A stretch of 64,000 nucleotides of DNA, from the NCBI RefSeq assembly GCF_034651555.1, contig NZ_JAYEEQ010000011.1, forward strand, positions 60,787-124,786, written 5' to 3'. This document shows, one piece after another, positions 45,801 through 54,162 of this stretch. Under the pieces are notes generated by a model that was not told the origin of the DNA, searched no databases, and saw only the letters and a list, made by a program, of their open reading frames with translations. The position numbers and the translations under genes are program-made. How positions within the stretch are numbered: position 1 is the first letter of the stretch; every line of letters begins with the position of its first letter. The stretch is from Aurantibrevibacter litoralis (lineage in GTDB: Bacteria; Bacteroidota; Bacteroidia; Flavobacteriales; Flavobacteriaceae).

Positions 45801-46297
45801 ATCTGTTTTAGTAGCCACCAAACAGATTCCATATATTTTGATTTATAGGTGATATACGGATTCTCCATATCAACCCAATAGCCTACTTTTTCCGTCATTG
45901 CGTTCCATACATCGGTGTAGCGCATCACTGCCTTTTTGCAAGCTTCGTTATATTCGGCCACCGAAATTTTGGTGCCAATATCTTCTTTGGTAATCCCTAA
46001 TTCCTTTTCTACGCCAAGTTCTATGGGTAAGCCATGCGTATCCCATCCGGCTTTTCGTTTTACCTGAAGCCCTTTCATGGTTTTATATCTGGGAAAGATA
46101 TCTTTTATGGTGCGAGCCATTACATGATGAATGCCCGGCATCCCATTGGCAGACGGAGGGCCTTCGTAGAACACATAGCTTTCTTTACCCTCTCTGCTGG
46201 ATACACTTTTCTCAAAAATATGATTTTCCTTCCAATAGGCAAGAATTTCATCTGCTACCTTGGGCAAATCCAAACCTTTGTATTCCGCAAACTTCAT
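42896..46297 (-). CDS. ileS: Isoleucyl-tRNA synthetase
   Basis: 1133 residues, the long form usual in Bacteroidota. Class-I signatures: the HIGH-type motif in PPSANGMPGIHHVMART (about 48-64) and KKMSKRLGN near 695. The CP1 editing domain lies between them, with the WTTTPWTLPSNTALTVG stretch and a GTGIVHTAPTFGADD. An anticodon-binding domain and a C-terminal extension follow. It charges tRNA-Ile in the cytoplasm. It starts a leftward run ileS - DksA-like - hypothetical - lspA, an ileS/lspA association known from many bacteria. Confidence 0.97.
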   Translation of the reverse strand: MKFAEYKGLDLPKVADEILAYWKENHIFEKSVSSREGKESYVFYEGPPSANGMPGIHHVMARTIKDIFPRYKTMKGLQVKRKAGWDTHGLPIELGVEKELGITKEDIGTKISVAEYNEACKKAVMRYTDVWNAMTEKVGYWVDMENPYITYKSKYMESVWWLLKQIYNKGLMYKGYTIQPYSPKAGTGLSSHELNQPGTYQDTTDTTVVAQFKAIKASLPTALAALEGDIYFLAWTTTPWTLPSNTALTVGLKIDYVAVKTYNQYTFEPVTVILAKDLVAKVLDGKFVAVENEAALAHYQAGDKKIPFVLLNAYLGKELIGARYEQLLKYALPYQNPENAFRIIAGDFVTTEDGTGIVHTAPTFGADDAFVAKQAIPEVPPMLVLDEHANPVPLVDLQGKFRPELNELGGKYVKNEYYEEGEAPEKSVDVEIAINLKEENKAFKVEKYVHSYPNCWRTDKPILYYPLDSWFIKVTDIKDRMFALNQTINWKPKATGEGRFGNWLANANDWNLSRSRYWGIPLPIWRTADGKEEIIIGSVAELKAAIEKSIAAGMLSSDIFKDFVVGDMSEANYETIDLHKNIVDQIVLVSPSGKMMTREADLIDVWFDSGAMPYAQWHYPFENKELIDNGTTFPAHFIAEGVDQTRGWFYTLHAIATIVFDSVAYKNVVSNGLVLDKEGKKMSKRLGNAVDPFETIAQHGPDATRWYMISNANPWDNLKFDDEGIQEVKRKFFGTLYNTYSFFALYTNIDGFAYREADIPLAERPELDQWILSELHSLIARVDEAYADYEPTKATRAISEFVQENLSNWYVRLSRRRFWKGDYQKDKLAAYQTLYTCLSTVAKLSAPVAPFYMDRLYKDLTSHTNKELFESVHLSDFPEYDSTFVNKPLQSKMEKAQLISSLVLSIRQKEKIKVRQPLQKIIIPVLDEEQRKELEAVTDLIKSEVNVKEVELLNDASGILVKQIKPNYRVLGPRFGQDMKRVAKAIEAFGQEDIKKIEQQGEISLQLENKSIILQLQDVEIMSQDIEGWLVASSGSLTVALDITLNDDLVKEGIARELVNRIQNLRKDSGFEVTDKIDIKILKDGMVEAAVQSNLEYIKTETLTADLSFEEALEQGNDIVFDSINTKLWIQKH

Positions 46298-46586
46298 AGT
46301 AACCGCTTAATTCCTAATATTAAAGGCTGCAAAATTATAAATTTAGATTGAATTAGCGGTGGGTATTTCTGCCAAATAGAAGGTGGCTCTAAAAGAAGCC
46401 TAAAAAAGGACTTGCAACACTACGCTGTCGATGTAAGCATAGCGAAATCCTCATCACATATTTCTTCACAGACAGTAAATAAAATGCTCCTTTAGCGTTA
46501 CAAAGGATAGTTGTCTGATCCATGAGGTGCTATTGTACCCAATGCGGAGAAACGCCACTAGCATTTCCATCTTTTACTTTACTTTT

Positions 46587-48998
46587 TTAAAAGCGATAGG
46601 CGATACCTAAGATAAGATTAGTCCCCGGAGAAACAATTCCCGAAGAATACGGCCGGTAGCGCTGGCTGGTTAAATTTTCTAGACTAACAGTGCTCCTAAG
46701 TGCATTTGAAATTTGATATTGGGATCTGAAGTTTAGGGTATACCAAGAAGGAGAATACGGATTGCCATCGGCGTTTATGGCATAGATATAGGGCTTACTT
46801 CGTTCTGATGCCGCCATATTTTCAAATGAAATTTCTCCATTGTAATTCAAAAAAATATCGGCTTTTAATTTTTGATTCTTCCAAATGAGGTGTAGGTCGG
46901 CAAAGGTGGGAGCCACATGCCTACCCGGTGAGTCTGTGCCGTCTTCCTCTTCCTCTTCACCTTGTGTAATGGTAATATTAGATGCTACGGAAAGATGCTC
47001 CGAAAGAAAAACATCCATACCAAACTCCAAGCCGTACACGTAGGCATTAGCCAGATTTTGAATGGCTTGTACCCGACTTAATTCCCCGTTAAACTGTATT
47101 TCGTTTTGGCCATTGAGCTGAAAATCGCGTCGAACCAAGGCATCCACTAAATAGGTATAAAAAACAGTTCCCTTGACTACCACTTTGTCTTTAAAATTTT
47201 TACGCACGCCTAACTCTGTAGTATACGCATATTCGGGCTCTAAATTAGGGTTGGGCACCACCACTGCACCTGGCTCAGAATCGAATATTTTTCCCACATC
47301 ATCAATGTTTGGTGCTCTAAATCCGGTAGCACCATTCCACGTAATCTGAAGATCAGCAGTAGGAAACCAGCTTAGCCCTATACTCCCCGTAAAAGCGCCA
47401 GTACTTAAATTGGCGTTGTCAAAAGGCAAAGGGAAAAAGGTCTTGTCAAAAGTGGCATCAATAAAAACATGACTATAGCGCACACCCGACAAAAAAGTGA
47501 GGTTGGGTTTGGCTGAATATTCTGTATTGAGATAGGCGGCCATTGTTTGCCATGTGGCACCATCGGGGTAGCGCGAAGCTGCGCCGGATTGCTGCCCTGT
47601 AGTTATATTGCGTTGCAGTCCTTCAGAACTCACTTTATTAAAAATATATTCCCCTCCGTAGTAGAATCGGAAATTTCCTGTTCTTTTATTTTCAAAATCG
47701 ATATTCGTAGAAATCGCATCAACTTTTTCACGGGTTATTAGGCGGTTTGGGTCTTGAAAATTGCGCTCCATCCTGCTTTCTTCAAACCTTTGATAGGCTG
47801 TGGTTAGTTTTACCCCATCATAAAAATTCCCTCGGTTCTTTCCCACGATCTGCAAATTTCCCAAGAACCATTTCTGCGGGCCGTAATTCCATTCTGCGGA
47901 ACGCAGTCCTGTTCCTTCCCTGTCTGGACGGATTAGACGATCATATCTTGAAAAATCGGAAGTTTCCGAATAATGCAGTCCCAAATTATAATTCCAAGCA
48001 TTATTGGGTTTAAAGGATAGTTTTTGCAGCAGGTTAATTTGATTGTACCCACTAGGTACCTGAACTCTGGGATTCTTGTTTTCGGCCAAAATATCGACTC
48101 CGTTTTGGGTAAGTACATAGTTTTTTCTTAGATACTCTTGTGGGCCATGTTTTCCCATCCTTAAGTCCTCAAAATTAGTGTAGGAAATATGACTTAGAAG
48201 AGCCCATTTTTTCCATCCAAAATTAAAATCCAAATGCACAGTGTTTTCCGAATTAGCCGACGCAAATCGGTACGTGGAATTTCCGGAGAAAACAAGACTG
48301 TCTGTTCTTGAAAATTGAGGTGTTTGCGTATAAAAATTCATTACACCGCCAATGGCATCGCTTCCATAGATTACCGATCCGGGGCCAAAAATAATTTCAG
48401 TTTTTTTTATGGTAAAGGGATCTATGGAAATCACATTATGAAGATTTCCTCCTCTAAAGATTGCATTATTCATGCGTACTCCATCTACTGCAATTAGCAA
48501 TCTATTGGTAGAAAACCCCCTAATCATAGGGCTTCCGCCACCCAATTGGCTCCTTTGAACGAAGACTTTTCCGCTGTTTTGAAGCAAATCTGCTGCTGTT
48601 TGGGGGCTTCCAAAGCTTGCGTCACGCGCTTCAATAGTCCCTATTTTTTGAGGAATGTTTTTTCGTTGTTGCTCCCACTTAGAGACAGACAACACTACCT
48701 CATTTAACACCTCCGGTTTTAAGGTAAGATATACAATACCTTTACTTCTACTAATCTTGTTGCGGTTGGTTATATACAATTCATAGCCGATATGATTGAT
48801 AATTATTTCCTCATTACGTTTAAAAATGGAAAGATCTGCCCTTCCAAAACCGTCGGTAAGTACCATTTTGGACCTGTCTTTTACATAAATAGCCGCATCG
48901 GAAATGGGCATGCCAGTCTCCGCATCTAACAACAAGCACTGCTGGCTCCATACAAATCCGAAAAAAAGAAAAAAAACACTAAAAAAAATCTTTTGCAT
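46587..48998 (-). CDS. TonB-dependent receptor (haem/siderophore type)
   Basis: 803 residues: signal peptide 1-18, a carboxypeptidase-regulatory-like domain (about 20-95), and a plug with LGGGSPMIRGFSTNRLLIAVDGVRMNNAIFR and GPGSVIYGSDAIGG, typical of haem or cobalamin/siderophore receptors. A 22-strand barrel ends at ILGIAYRF. There is no SusD partner. An acidic insert (EEEEEDGTDSPGRHVAP, about 700-715) precedes the last strands. It is 1 bp from the recO stop, so it is in one transcript with recO. Ligand undetermined; haem is the best guess from the plug. Confidence 0.9.
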   Translation of the reverse strand: MQKIFFSVFFLFFGFVWSQQCLLLDAETGMPISDAAIYVKDRSKMVLTDGFGRADLSIFKRNEEIIINHIGYELYITNRNKISRSKGIVYLTLKPEVLNEVVLSVSKWEQQRKNIPQKIGTIEARDASFGSPQTAADLLQNSGKVFVQRSQLGGGSPMIRGFSTNRLLIAVDGVRMNNAIFRGGNLHNVISIDPFTIKKTEIIFGPGSVIYGSDAIGGVMNFYTQTPQFSRTDSLVFSGNSTYRFASANSENTVHLDFNFGWKKWALLSHISYTNFEDLRMGKHGPQEYLRKNYVLTQNGVDILAENKNPRVQVPSGYNQINLLQKLSFKPNNAWNYNLGLHYSETSDFSRYDRLIRPDREGTGLRSAEWNYGPQKWFLGNLQIVGKNRGNFYDGVKLTTAYQRFEESRMERNFQDPNRLITREKVDAISTNIDFENKRTGNFRFYYGGEYIFNKVSSEGLQRNITTGQQSGAASRYPDGATWQTMAAYLNTEYSAKPNLTFLSGVRYSHVFIDATFDKTFFPLPFDNANLSTGAFTGSIGLSWFPTADLQITWNGATGFRAPNIDDVGKIFDSEPGAVVVPNPNLEPEYAYTTELGVRKNFKDKVVVKGTVFYTYLVDALVRRDFQLNGQNEIQFNGELSRVQAIQNLANAYVYGLEFGMDVFLSEHLSVASNITITQGEEEEEDGTDSPGRHVAPTFADLHLIWKNQKLKADIFLNYNGEISFENMAASERSKPYIYAINADGNPYSPSWYTLNFRSQYQISNALRSTVSLENLTSQRYRPYSSGIVSPGTNLILGIAYRF

Positions 48999-48999
48999 C

Positions 49000-49719
49000 C
49001 TAACTGAATACCTCGTTCAAAATAGCCAGCGACTTAGGGTTTCTAAATCCATGAATATGTAACTCATAGTACAGCATTATACTTTTAAGGAGCTCTTGCC
49101 TACTGTATTTGGACATTCCTATGGTGTTCATTGTATCAAAATCTGTGCCTAAAAAAAGTTTAAAATGCGTCAAATTATCCCCTTTAATTTGTGTGTACAG
49201 TGTAGGGCTATCGGTAAATCTGCCTTCCTCCAAATCAAAGTAAGCACCCGCTATTTCAGAAGTTTCGGGATAAAAGCCCAGAAATTGGGTTAGTCTCAGC
49301 AAAAAAACCAAGTGAAAGTTGGCCACTTCCGTATTTAGGTCCAACCATTGAAAAGCGGACTCCATAAATTGGAACAACTCGGGATTGCGTTCTTCTTCCT
49401 GAATAGCGTTCCCCAACAGTTCGGCTAAAAAAAGCACAAGGGCATTCTTAGCCAAATTACAGTGTATTGAAACATATGCATACTGTATTTTTGCTTCTTT
49501 AATGGTCTCCAAAGTGCCTTTGTTTCTATGTAAGGCAACCAATTCTAATTGCGTAAGTGGTTGGAAATATGCGACCTTTAATTTTCCCTTTTTCGAGGCT
49601 AAAATGCCCTTAAGTAAATAGGATTTTAATCCGTCTGAAGCAGTAAATGCTTTTACGATTAAACTGGTATCTCCAAACTTAAGTGACGAAAATACTATGG
49701 CTTTGGTAGTAACTTGCAT
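49000..49719 (-). CDS. recO: DNA repair protein RecO
   Basis: 239 residues. An N-terminal OB fold (TTKAIVFSSLKFGDTSLIVKAFTASDGLKSYLLKG) is followed by the helical C-terminal domain of RecO (AELLGNAIQEEERNPELFQF). RecO loads RecA on gapped DNA with RecR. The zinc-binding cysteines of some RecO proteins are absent, as usual in this phylum. A TATCTTTG box (49739-49746, leftward) just upstream is a likely -7 element. Confidence 0.93.
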   Translation of the reverse strand: MQVTTKAIVFSSLKFGDTSLIVKAFTASDGLKSYLLKGILASKKGKLKVAYFQPLTQLELVALHRNKGTLETIKEAKIQYAYVSIHCNLAKNALVLFLAELLGNAIQEEERNPELFQFMESAFQWLDLNTEVANFHLVFLLRLTQFLGFYPETSEIAGAYFDLEEGRFTDSPTLYTQIKGDNLTHFKLFLGTDFDTMNTIGMSKYSRQELLKSIMLYYELHIHGFRNPKSLAILNEVFS

Positions 49720-49831
49720 GGTTTAGCTTAGAAACACACAAAGATAGGGTAAAGCCTACTTGACTAGGCTCCAAAAGTTTCAAAAGGAGACGGCACATGC
49801 TCTAAAGGAAAAACAATGTTCACCTGTTGTT

Positions 49832-49972
49832 CATTTTGACTTGATTTCTTCAATTTTTGCCTTCGTCTAAAGGACACACATCGAAGAAACCTTCATTACT
49901 TCCTTCAGGTTCGGGGCAACTAATGAAGATTTTAGTATCAAATAAGCACTAAATAATCAAAATTCACAACGG
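49832..49972 (-). repeat. Dispersed ~140-bp intergenic repeat, copy B
   Basis: 141 bp homologous to 35623-35760. Here the inner stem is CTTCATTA/TAATGAAG; the outer ends are CATTTTGA and TCAAAATT. It begins 5 bp beyond the gdhA stop, in the same orientation relative to its upstream gene as copy A. Confidence 0.7.
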
Positions 49973-49977
49973 CTAAG

Positions 49978-51321
49978 TTAAATAATGCCCTGTGCCAACA
50001 TGGCATCGGCCACCTTCACAAAACCCGCAATATTAGCACCTTTGACATAATTGCAATACCCATCCTTTTCTTTACCATACGTTATGCAAGAATTGTGAAT
50101 ATCTTCCATAATCCCCTTTAATCGTTCATCTACCTCTTCCCTTGTCCAACTAATACGCAAGGAATTTTGGGACATTTCCAAACCCGAAGTGGCTACACCT
50201 CCAGCATTTGAAGCTTTGCCCGGCGAGAACAGTATTTTAGCGTGATGAAATTCATGTATGGCTTCTGGAGTAGCCGGCATATTGGCTCCTTCTGCCACAC
50301 ACATACATCCATTTTTAATCAATTGTTTTGCGCCTTCCCCATCTAATTCGTTCTGGGTAGCACAGGGCAGGGCTATATCGCAAGGAATACTCCAAGGTGT
50401 TTGGCCTTTGTGGAAGGTTGCCGAGGGATATTTTTTAATATACTCTGAAATTCGACCTCGTTTATTGTTTTTTAGATCCATTACAAAGCTTAGTTTTTTT
50501 TCATCAATACCTTCCTTATCGTACACATAGCCTTCAGAATCTGACATTGTAAGTACGTTGGCTCCTAATTGAAGTGCTTTTTCGGCCGCGTATTGGGCAA
50601 CATTTCCGGATCCTGAAATAACCACCTGTTTTCCTGATAACTCCTGTTTTTTGGTTTCTAGCATGCTTTGCGCAAAATAAACAGTACCGTATCCTGTAGC
50701 TTCGGGCCTAATCAATGAACCACCCCAGGACAAGCCTTTTCCGGTAAGCACCCCGGTAAATTCATTTCGTATTTTTTTATACATCCCAAAAAGATACCCT
50801 ATTTCCCGAGCGCCCACGCCGATATCTCCGGCTGGCACATCGGTATTAGGGCCAATATGCCGGCATAACTCTATCATAAACGCATGGCAAAATCGCATGA
50901 TTTCATCGTCGGATTTGCCTTTGGGATCAAAATCAGCGCCTCCTTTGCCACCTCCCATTGGCAGCGTCGTTAGGCTGTTTTTAAACACCTGTTCAAAAGC
51001 TAAAAATTTTAAAATGCTGGCATTTACGGATGGGTGAAAACGCAAACCTCCTTTGTAGGGGCCAATGGCAGAGTTCATTTGAATGCGGTAGCCTCTGTTT
51101 ACCTGAATTTCTCCGTTATCTGCAACCCAACAGATCCGAAACGAAATTAAACGTTCTGGCTCTACCATACGCGACAAAATATTTTTGCCCTTATATATTT
51201 TGTGCTTAACAATATAAGGTATTACCGTTTCGGCCACCTCATGAACTGCTTGGATAAATTCGGGTTCATGTCCATTACGAACCTTCACCTTTTCCATAAA
51301 TGCATTAATCTCTGCTTCCAT
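49978..51321 (-). CDS. gdhA: NADP-type glutamate dehydrogenase
   Basis: 447 residues from the ATG at 51321 (another ATG two codons upstream). Signatures of the hexameric 450-residue class: the substrate-binding PMGGGKGGADFDPKGKSD (catalytic Lys nearby), the dinucleotide-binding VVISGSGNVAQYAAEK and a long conserved C-terminus (SNAGGVATSGLEMSQNS). It aminates 2-oxoglutarate to glutamate, the main ammonium entry in many flavobacteria. The 8-bp inverted repeat at 51365-51386 lies just upstream of its start. Confidence 0.96.
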   Translation of the reverse strand: MEAEINAFMEKVKVRNGHEPEFIQAVHEVAETVIPYIVKHKIYKGKNILSRMVEPERLISFRICWVADNGEIQVNRGYRIQMNSAIGPYKGGLRFHPSVNASILKFLAFEQVFKNSLTTLPMGGGKGGADFDPKGKSDDEIMRFCHAFMIELCRHIGPNTDVPAGDIGVGAREIGYLFGMYKKIRNEFTGVLTGKGLSWGGSLIRPEATGYGTVYFAQSMLETKKQELSGKQVVISGSGNVAQYAAEKALQLGANVLTMSDSEGYVYDKEGIDEKKLSFVMDLKNNKRGRISEYIKKYPSATFHKGQTPWSIPCDIALPCATQNELDGEGAKQLIKNGCMCVAEGANMPATPEAIHEFHHAKILFSPGKASNAGGVATSGLEMSQNSLRISWTREEVDERLKGIMEDIHNSCITYGKEKDGYCNYVKGANIAGFVKVADAMLAQGII

Positions 51322-51364
51322 AAACATTCAAATATTGATGAAATTTAAAATATTTTAACATAAC

Positions 51365-51386
51365 GGTAAAATTATGTTATTTTACC
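51365..51386. promoter_or_regulatory. Inverted repeat upstream of gdhA
   Basis: GGTAAAAT and ATTTTACC (perfect 8-bp arms) are separated by 6 bp, 44 bp upstream of the gdhA start. No T run follows on either strand, so an operator is likelier than a terminator. Confidence 0.35.
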
Positions 51387-51421
51387 TATGCGAACAGGTT
51401 TTCACCTTAAATTAGATCTAA

Positions 51422-52579
51422 TTATTTGCCAATAGCCTGTGCTAAGTCGGCAATAAGATCGGTCTCATCTTCAATACCTACACTTAAACGAATTAAGGCA
51501 TCTACCACGCCACTTTTTACTCGTTCTTCTTTGGGGATACTGGCGTGAGTCATACTCGCCGGATGTCCTGCCAAACTTTCTACGCCACCTAAAGATTCCG
51601 CTAAGGTAAATAGCTTTAGGTGTTCTACAATGGCTATAGCATTTGCGAAATTGGCTCCTTTAGGGACAAAAGAAATCATTCCTCCAAAATCTTTCATTTG
51701 CCTTTTTGCCACCTCGTAATTAGGATGATCCTGAAATCCGGGCCAATATACCTTTTCGATTTTAGGGTGATTTCTTAAATAATGGGCAATGGCATTTCCA
51801 TTTTCGCAATGCCGTTGCATGCGCACATGCAATGTCTTTATACCGCGTAGTACCAAAAAACTGTCCATTGGGCCACAGACTGCACCACTGGCATTTTGAA
51901 TAAAATATAATTTATCGGCTAAAATCTTGTCCTTTACCACCAATGCGCCCAATACCACGTCGCTATGACCTCCCAAATATTTCGTTGCTGAATGCATCAC
52001 AATATCGGCACCCAAATCTAAGGGTGTTTGCAAAAAAGGCGTCGCAAAGGTATTATCTACCGCTAAAAGTAGGCGGTGGTGTTTGGCTATTGCAGCTACG
52101 GCTTCAATATCGATGATATTCATCATAGGATTGGTAGGTGTTTCTACCCATATAAGTTTCGTACGCTGGTTTACATAACTTTCTATACTGCGGATGTCTT
52201 GCATGCCGACGAAATGAAATATAATACCGTATTTTTCAAAAATTTGCTTGAACAATCGGTAGCTACCCCCATACAAATCGTTGGTAGAAACTACCTCATC
52301 ACCCGGCGAGAGTAGTTTAATCACTGCATCTATGGCCGCAAGACCGCTGGCAAATGCCAGACCATAGTTACCATTCTCTATGCTTGCCAAAGCATTTTCC
52401 AGCGCTGTTCGAGTCGGATTCGCACTGCGGGAATACTCGTAGCCTTGGTGCTTTCCCGGGGTGGTTTGTGCGTAGGTAGATGTTTGATAAATGGGTGGCA
52501 TAACGGCTCCGTAGGCCTTATCGGGCGCCTGACCCCCGTGTATGGTCTTACTGTTAAATTTTAGATTCCTTTTTTCCAT
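51422..52579 (-). CDS. metB: Trans-sulfuration PLP enzyme, probably cystathionine gamma-synthase
   Basis: 385 residues from the ATG at 52579. The Cys/Met-metabolism PLP family is certain: K200 in SATKYLGGHSD is the Schiff-base lysine, the YEYSRSANPTR phosphate loop is at 47-57, and ETPTNPMMNIID and DNTFATPFLQTPL lie in between. Cystathionine gamma-synthase and gamma-lyase are hard to tell apart by sequence; O-acetylhomoserine enzymes are longer. A divergent promoter pair at 52598-52644 separates it from the next gene. Confidence 0.88.
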   Translation of the reverse strand: MEKRNLKFNSKTIHGGQAPDKAYGAVMPPIYQTSTYAQTTPGKHQGYEYSRSANPTRTALENALASIENGNYGLAFASGLAAIDAVIKLLSPGDEVVSTNDLYGGSYRLFKQIFEKYGIIFHFVGMQDIRSIESYVNQRTKLIWVETPTNPMMNIIDIEAVAAIAKHHRLLLAVDNTFATPFLQTPLDLGADIVMHSATKYLGGHSDVVLGALVVKDKILADKLYFIQNASGAVCGPMDSFLVLRGIKTLHVRMQRHCENGNAIAHYLRNHPKIEKVYWPGFQDHPNYEVAKRQMKDFGGMISFVPKGANFANAIAIVEHLKLFTLAESLGGVESLAGHPASMTHASIPKEERVKSGVVDALIRLSVGIEDETDLIADLAQAIGK

Positions 52580-52597
52580 GCTTAGCACTTTCGCCTA

Positions 52598-52628
52598 CAA
52601 ATGTATCGTTATCTTTTGGAGATACCAA
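52598..52628 (-). promoter_or_regulatory. Promoter of the cystathionine gamma-synthase gene
   Basis: Read leftward: TTG (52626-52628), 20 bp, TACATTTG (52598-52605). It overlaps the rightward promoter at 52615-52644, so the two divergent promoters probably compete. Confidence 0.55.
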
Positions 52629-52644
52629 TGAAAGCCTACCTTTG
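52615..52644 (+). promoter_or_regulatory. Promoter of the DUF4163/DUF3298-like lipoprotein gene
   Basis: TTTG at 52615-52618, 18 bp, then TACCTTTG at 52637-52644. The start would fall near 52650, which rules out the in-frame ATGs further upstream and supports the ATG at 52670. Confidence 0.55.
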
Positions 52645-52669
52645 CACAACGAATTTTAACACGAATAAT

Positions 52670-53422
52670 ATGAAGTATTTGGGCATTTTTATTTTGATAG
52701 TGGGCCTTCTTGCCAGCTGTGGTAGCGACGAAAAAAAGCAGCTTTCGTTTACGACCAAAACGTACCAAACAGAGCCCTGCCAGCATTGCCCATCCATCTT
52801 TATAGAAATGCCTCAGGTAGTGGAAGATTCAGAACTCGGGAATCTTATTAACGAAGCGGTTACACAAGCTGTAATTTTAGAATTGATTTATGACGATTCC
52901 TTAGGCATTAGAACGCCAGAAGAAGCCATGGCCTCTTTTAAAAACGGTTTTTTGGAATTGAAAAAAATGTATCCCGATGAATCTTTAGGTTGGGAGGCGC
53001 AAATAGTGAGCACGCCTAGTTATGAAGATCAGAACGTGCTTTCCATTAAAATAGATGCGTACCTCTTTACGGGAGGTGCCCATGGACAATCGACTACACG
53101 TTTTTTAAATTTCGACAAAAAAAAGGGGGTTCAATTGAGCACTTGGGAACTTTTTAAGGAAAGTGAAGGCTTTCTGAGCTATGTAGAACAAAAATTTCGA
53201 TTGCAAGAGGGTATTCCTGCCGGAGCCTCCATAAACAGTACCGGATTTATGTTTGAAGAAGCTACCTTTTACCTTCCCGAAACCATAGGGTATACTAAAA
53301 AAGGCATACAACTTATTTACGAACAATATGAAATTGCTTCTTACGCAGACGGCCCTGTTTCGTTGGTGCTTCCCTACAAGGAAGTGCAACCTTATCTTAG
53401 CCTGCCCTTAGTACAAGAATAA
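52670..53422 (+). CDS. DUF3298/DUF4163-type lipoprotein
   Basis: 250 residues from the ATG at 52670; the frame is open from 52601 but those codons precede the promoter start. A lipoprotein signal ends at LLASC (Cys17). The body resembles the DUF4163 plus DUF3298 pair found in RsiV-like and other exported proteins: an N-terminal FTTKTYQTEPCQHCPSIFIEMPQV, a GGAHGQSTTRFLNFDKKKG beta hairpin and a C-terminal GIQLIYEQYEIASYADGPVSLVLPY strand. RsiV binds lysozyme, but lipidation and the lack of a sigma-factor partner make that role unproven here. Confidence 0.82.
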   Translation: MKYLGIFILIVGLLASCGSDEKKQLSFTTKTYQTEPCQHCPSIFIEMPQVVEDSELGNLINEAVTQAVILELIYDDSLGIRTPEEAMASFKNGFLELKKMYPDESLGWEAQIVSTPSYEDQNVLSIKIDAYLFTGGAHGQSTTRFLNFDKKKGVQLSTWELFKESEGFLSYVEQKFRLQEGIPAGASINSTGFMFEEATFYLPETIGYTKKGIQLIYEQYEIASYADGPVSLVLPYKEVQPYLSLPLVQE

Positions 53423-53424
53423 AC

Positions 53425-53889
53425 CTAAGCCTTGCGCACTTTTTTTTGTAACGCCAAAACGGCACCCCAATGCAGCCCTTCGTGAAAAAGGTTAAACGCA
53501 ATGGCATCGTCCACGTCTTTGAGAATGGCTCCTGACATGGTTGTAAATTCCTGATAGACCGTAAAAATACCTTTTCGATAGTCTTTCTGAGTTTGCACTA
53601 TGGTATCTAACAACAAATGGGTTATTAGTTGTAGTTCGGCATCCGATACCGTATCGGCAGGGAAGGTACCTCCCCGATACATTTGTATCAATTCATCGCT
53701 AATCTTGGTTTGGAGTTTGCTGCGGGTATAGACCAACAATTGTTGTACAACTACCAAATGAGCTACATTCCATAAAATACTGTTGTTAAAACCTTCCGGA
53801 ATTTCAAGGAGTTGTGCTTTGGGGGTTTCCTGTAGTACCTGTGCGAAGCGACTCCGATTTTTTAAGGTGATCTCTATTATTTTTTCCAC
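53425..53889 (-). CDS. DinB family protein
   Basis: 154 residues, cytoplasmic four-helix bundle of the DinB_2 kind. Histidines in the first helix pair (ILWNVAHLVVVQQLLVY) and in the last (FHEGLHWGAVLALQKK) are in the places of metal ligands. The role is unknown; related proteins are thiol-S-transferase-like. It is convergent with the lipoprotein gene (2-bp gap). A second DinB-like gene with a lipoprotein leader is at 26056. Confidence 0.85.
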   Translation of the reverse strand: MEKIIEITLKNRSRFAQVLQETPKAQLLEIPEGFNNSILWNVAHLVVVQQLLVYTRSKLQTKISDELIQMYRGGTFPADTVSDAELQLITHLLLDTIVQTQKDYRKGIFTVYQEFTTMSGAILKDVDDAIAFNLFHEGLHWGAVLALQKKVRKA

Positions 53890-54116
53890 AAATCTAATTT
53901 TTATAAAAATAAACTTAAAAGTTCTTCATGAGCATTTAAAACAGTATAAAATTTGCACTAAGAGCTAGGTACGGCCAAGGGAATTGCACCCAAAATATAG
54001 TAGGAATAGATCAAAATCTTTTTAGCACATAGTCCGAATTGATCTAGCCTCCCTGTACCAACAATCAAAACAATAGCCTCCTTACAATTTAGGAAAACAA
54101 TAACGATTTATACTTT

Positions 54117-54124
54117 TAAATTTG
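54117..54124 (+). promoter_or_regulatory. -7 element of the SDR gene
   Basis: TAAATTTG fits TAnnTTTG, 38 bp before the start codon. No -33 box was seen. The 53890-54162 spacer holds nothing else I recognise. Confidence 0.35.
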
Positions 54125-54162
54125 CATTTATCCCGCTAATTTCACCTAAAATTTAGATAATT

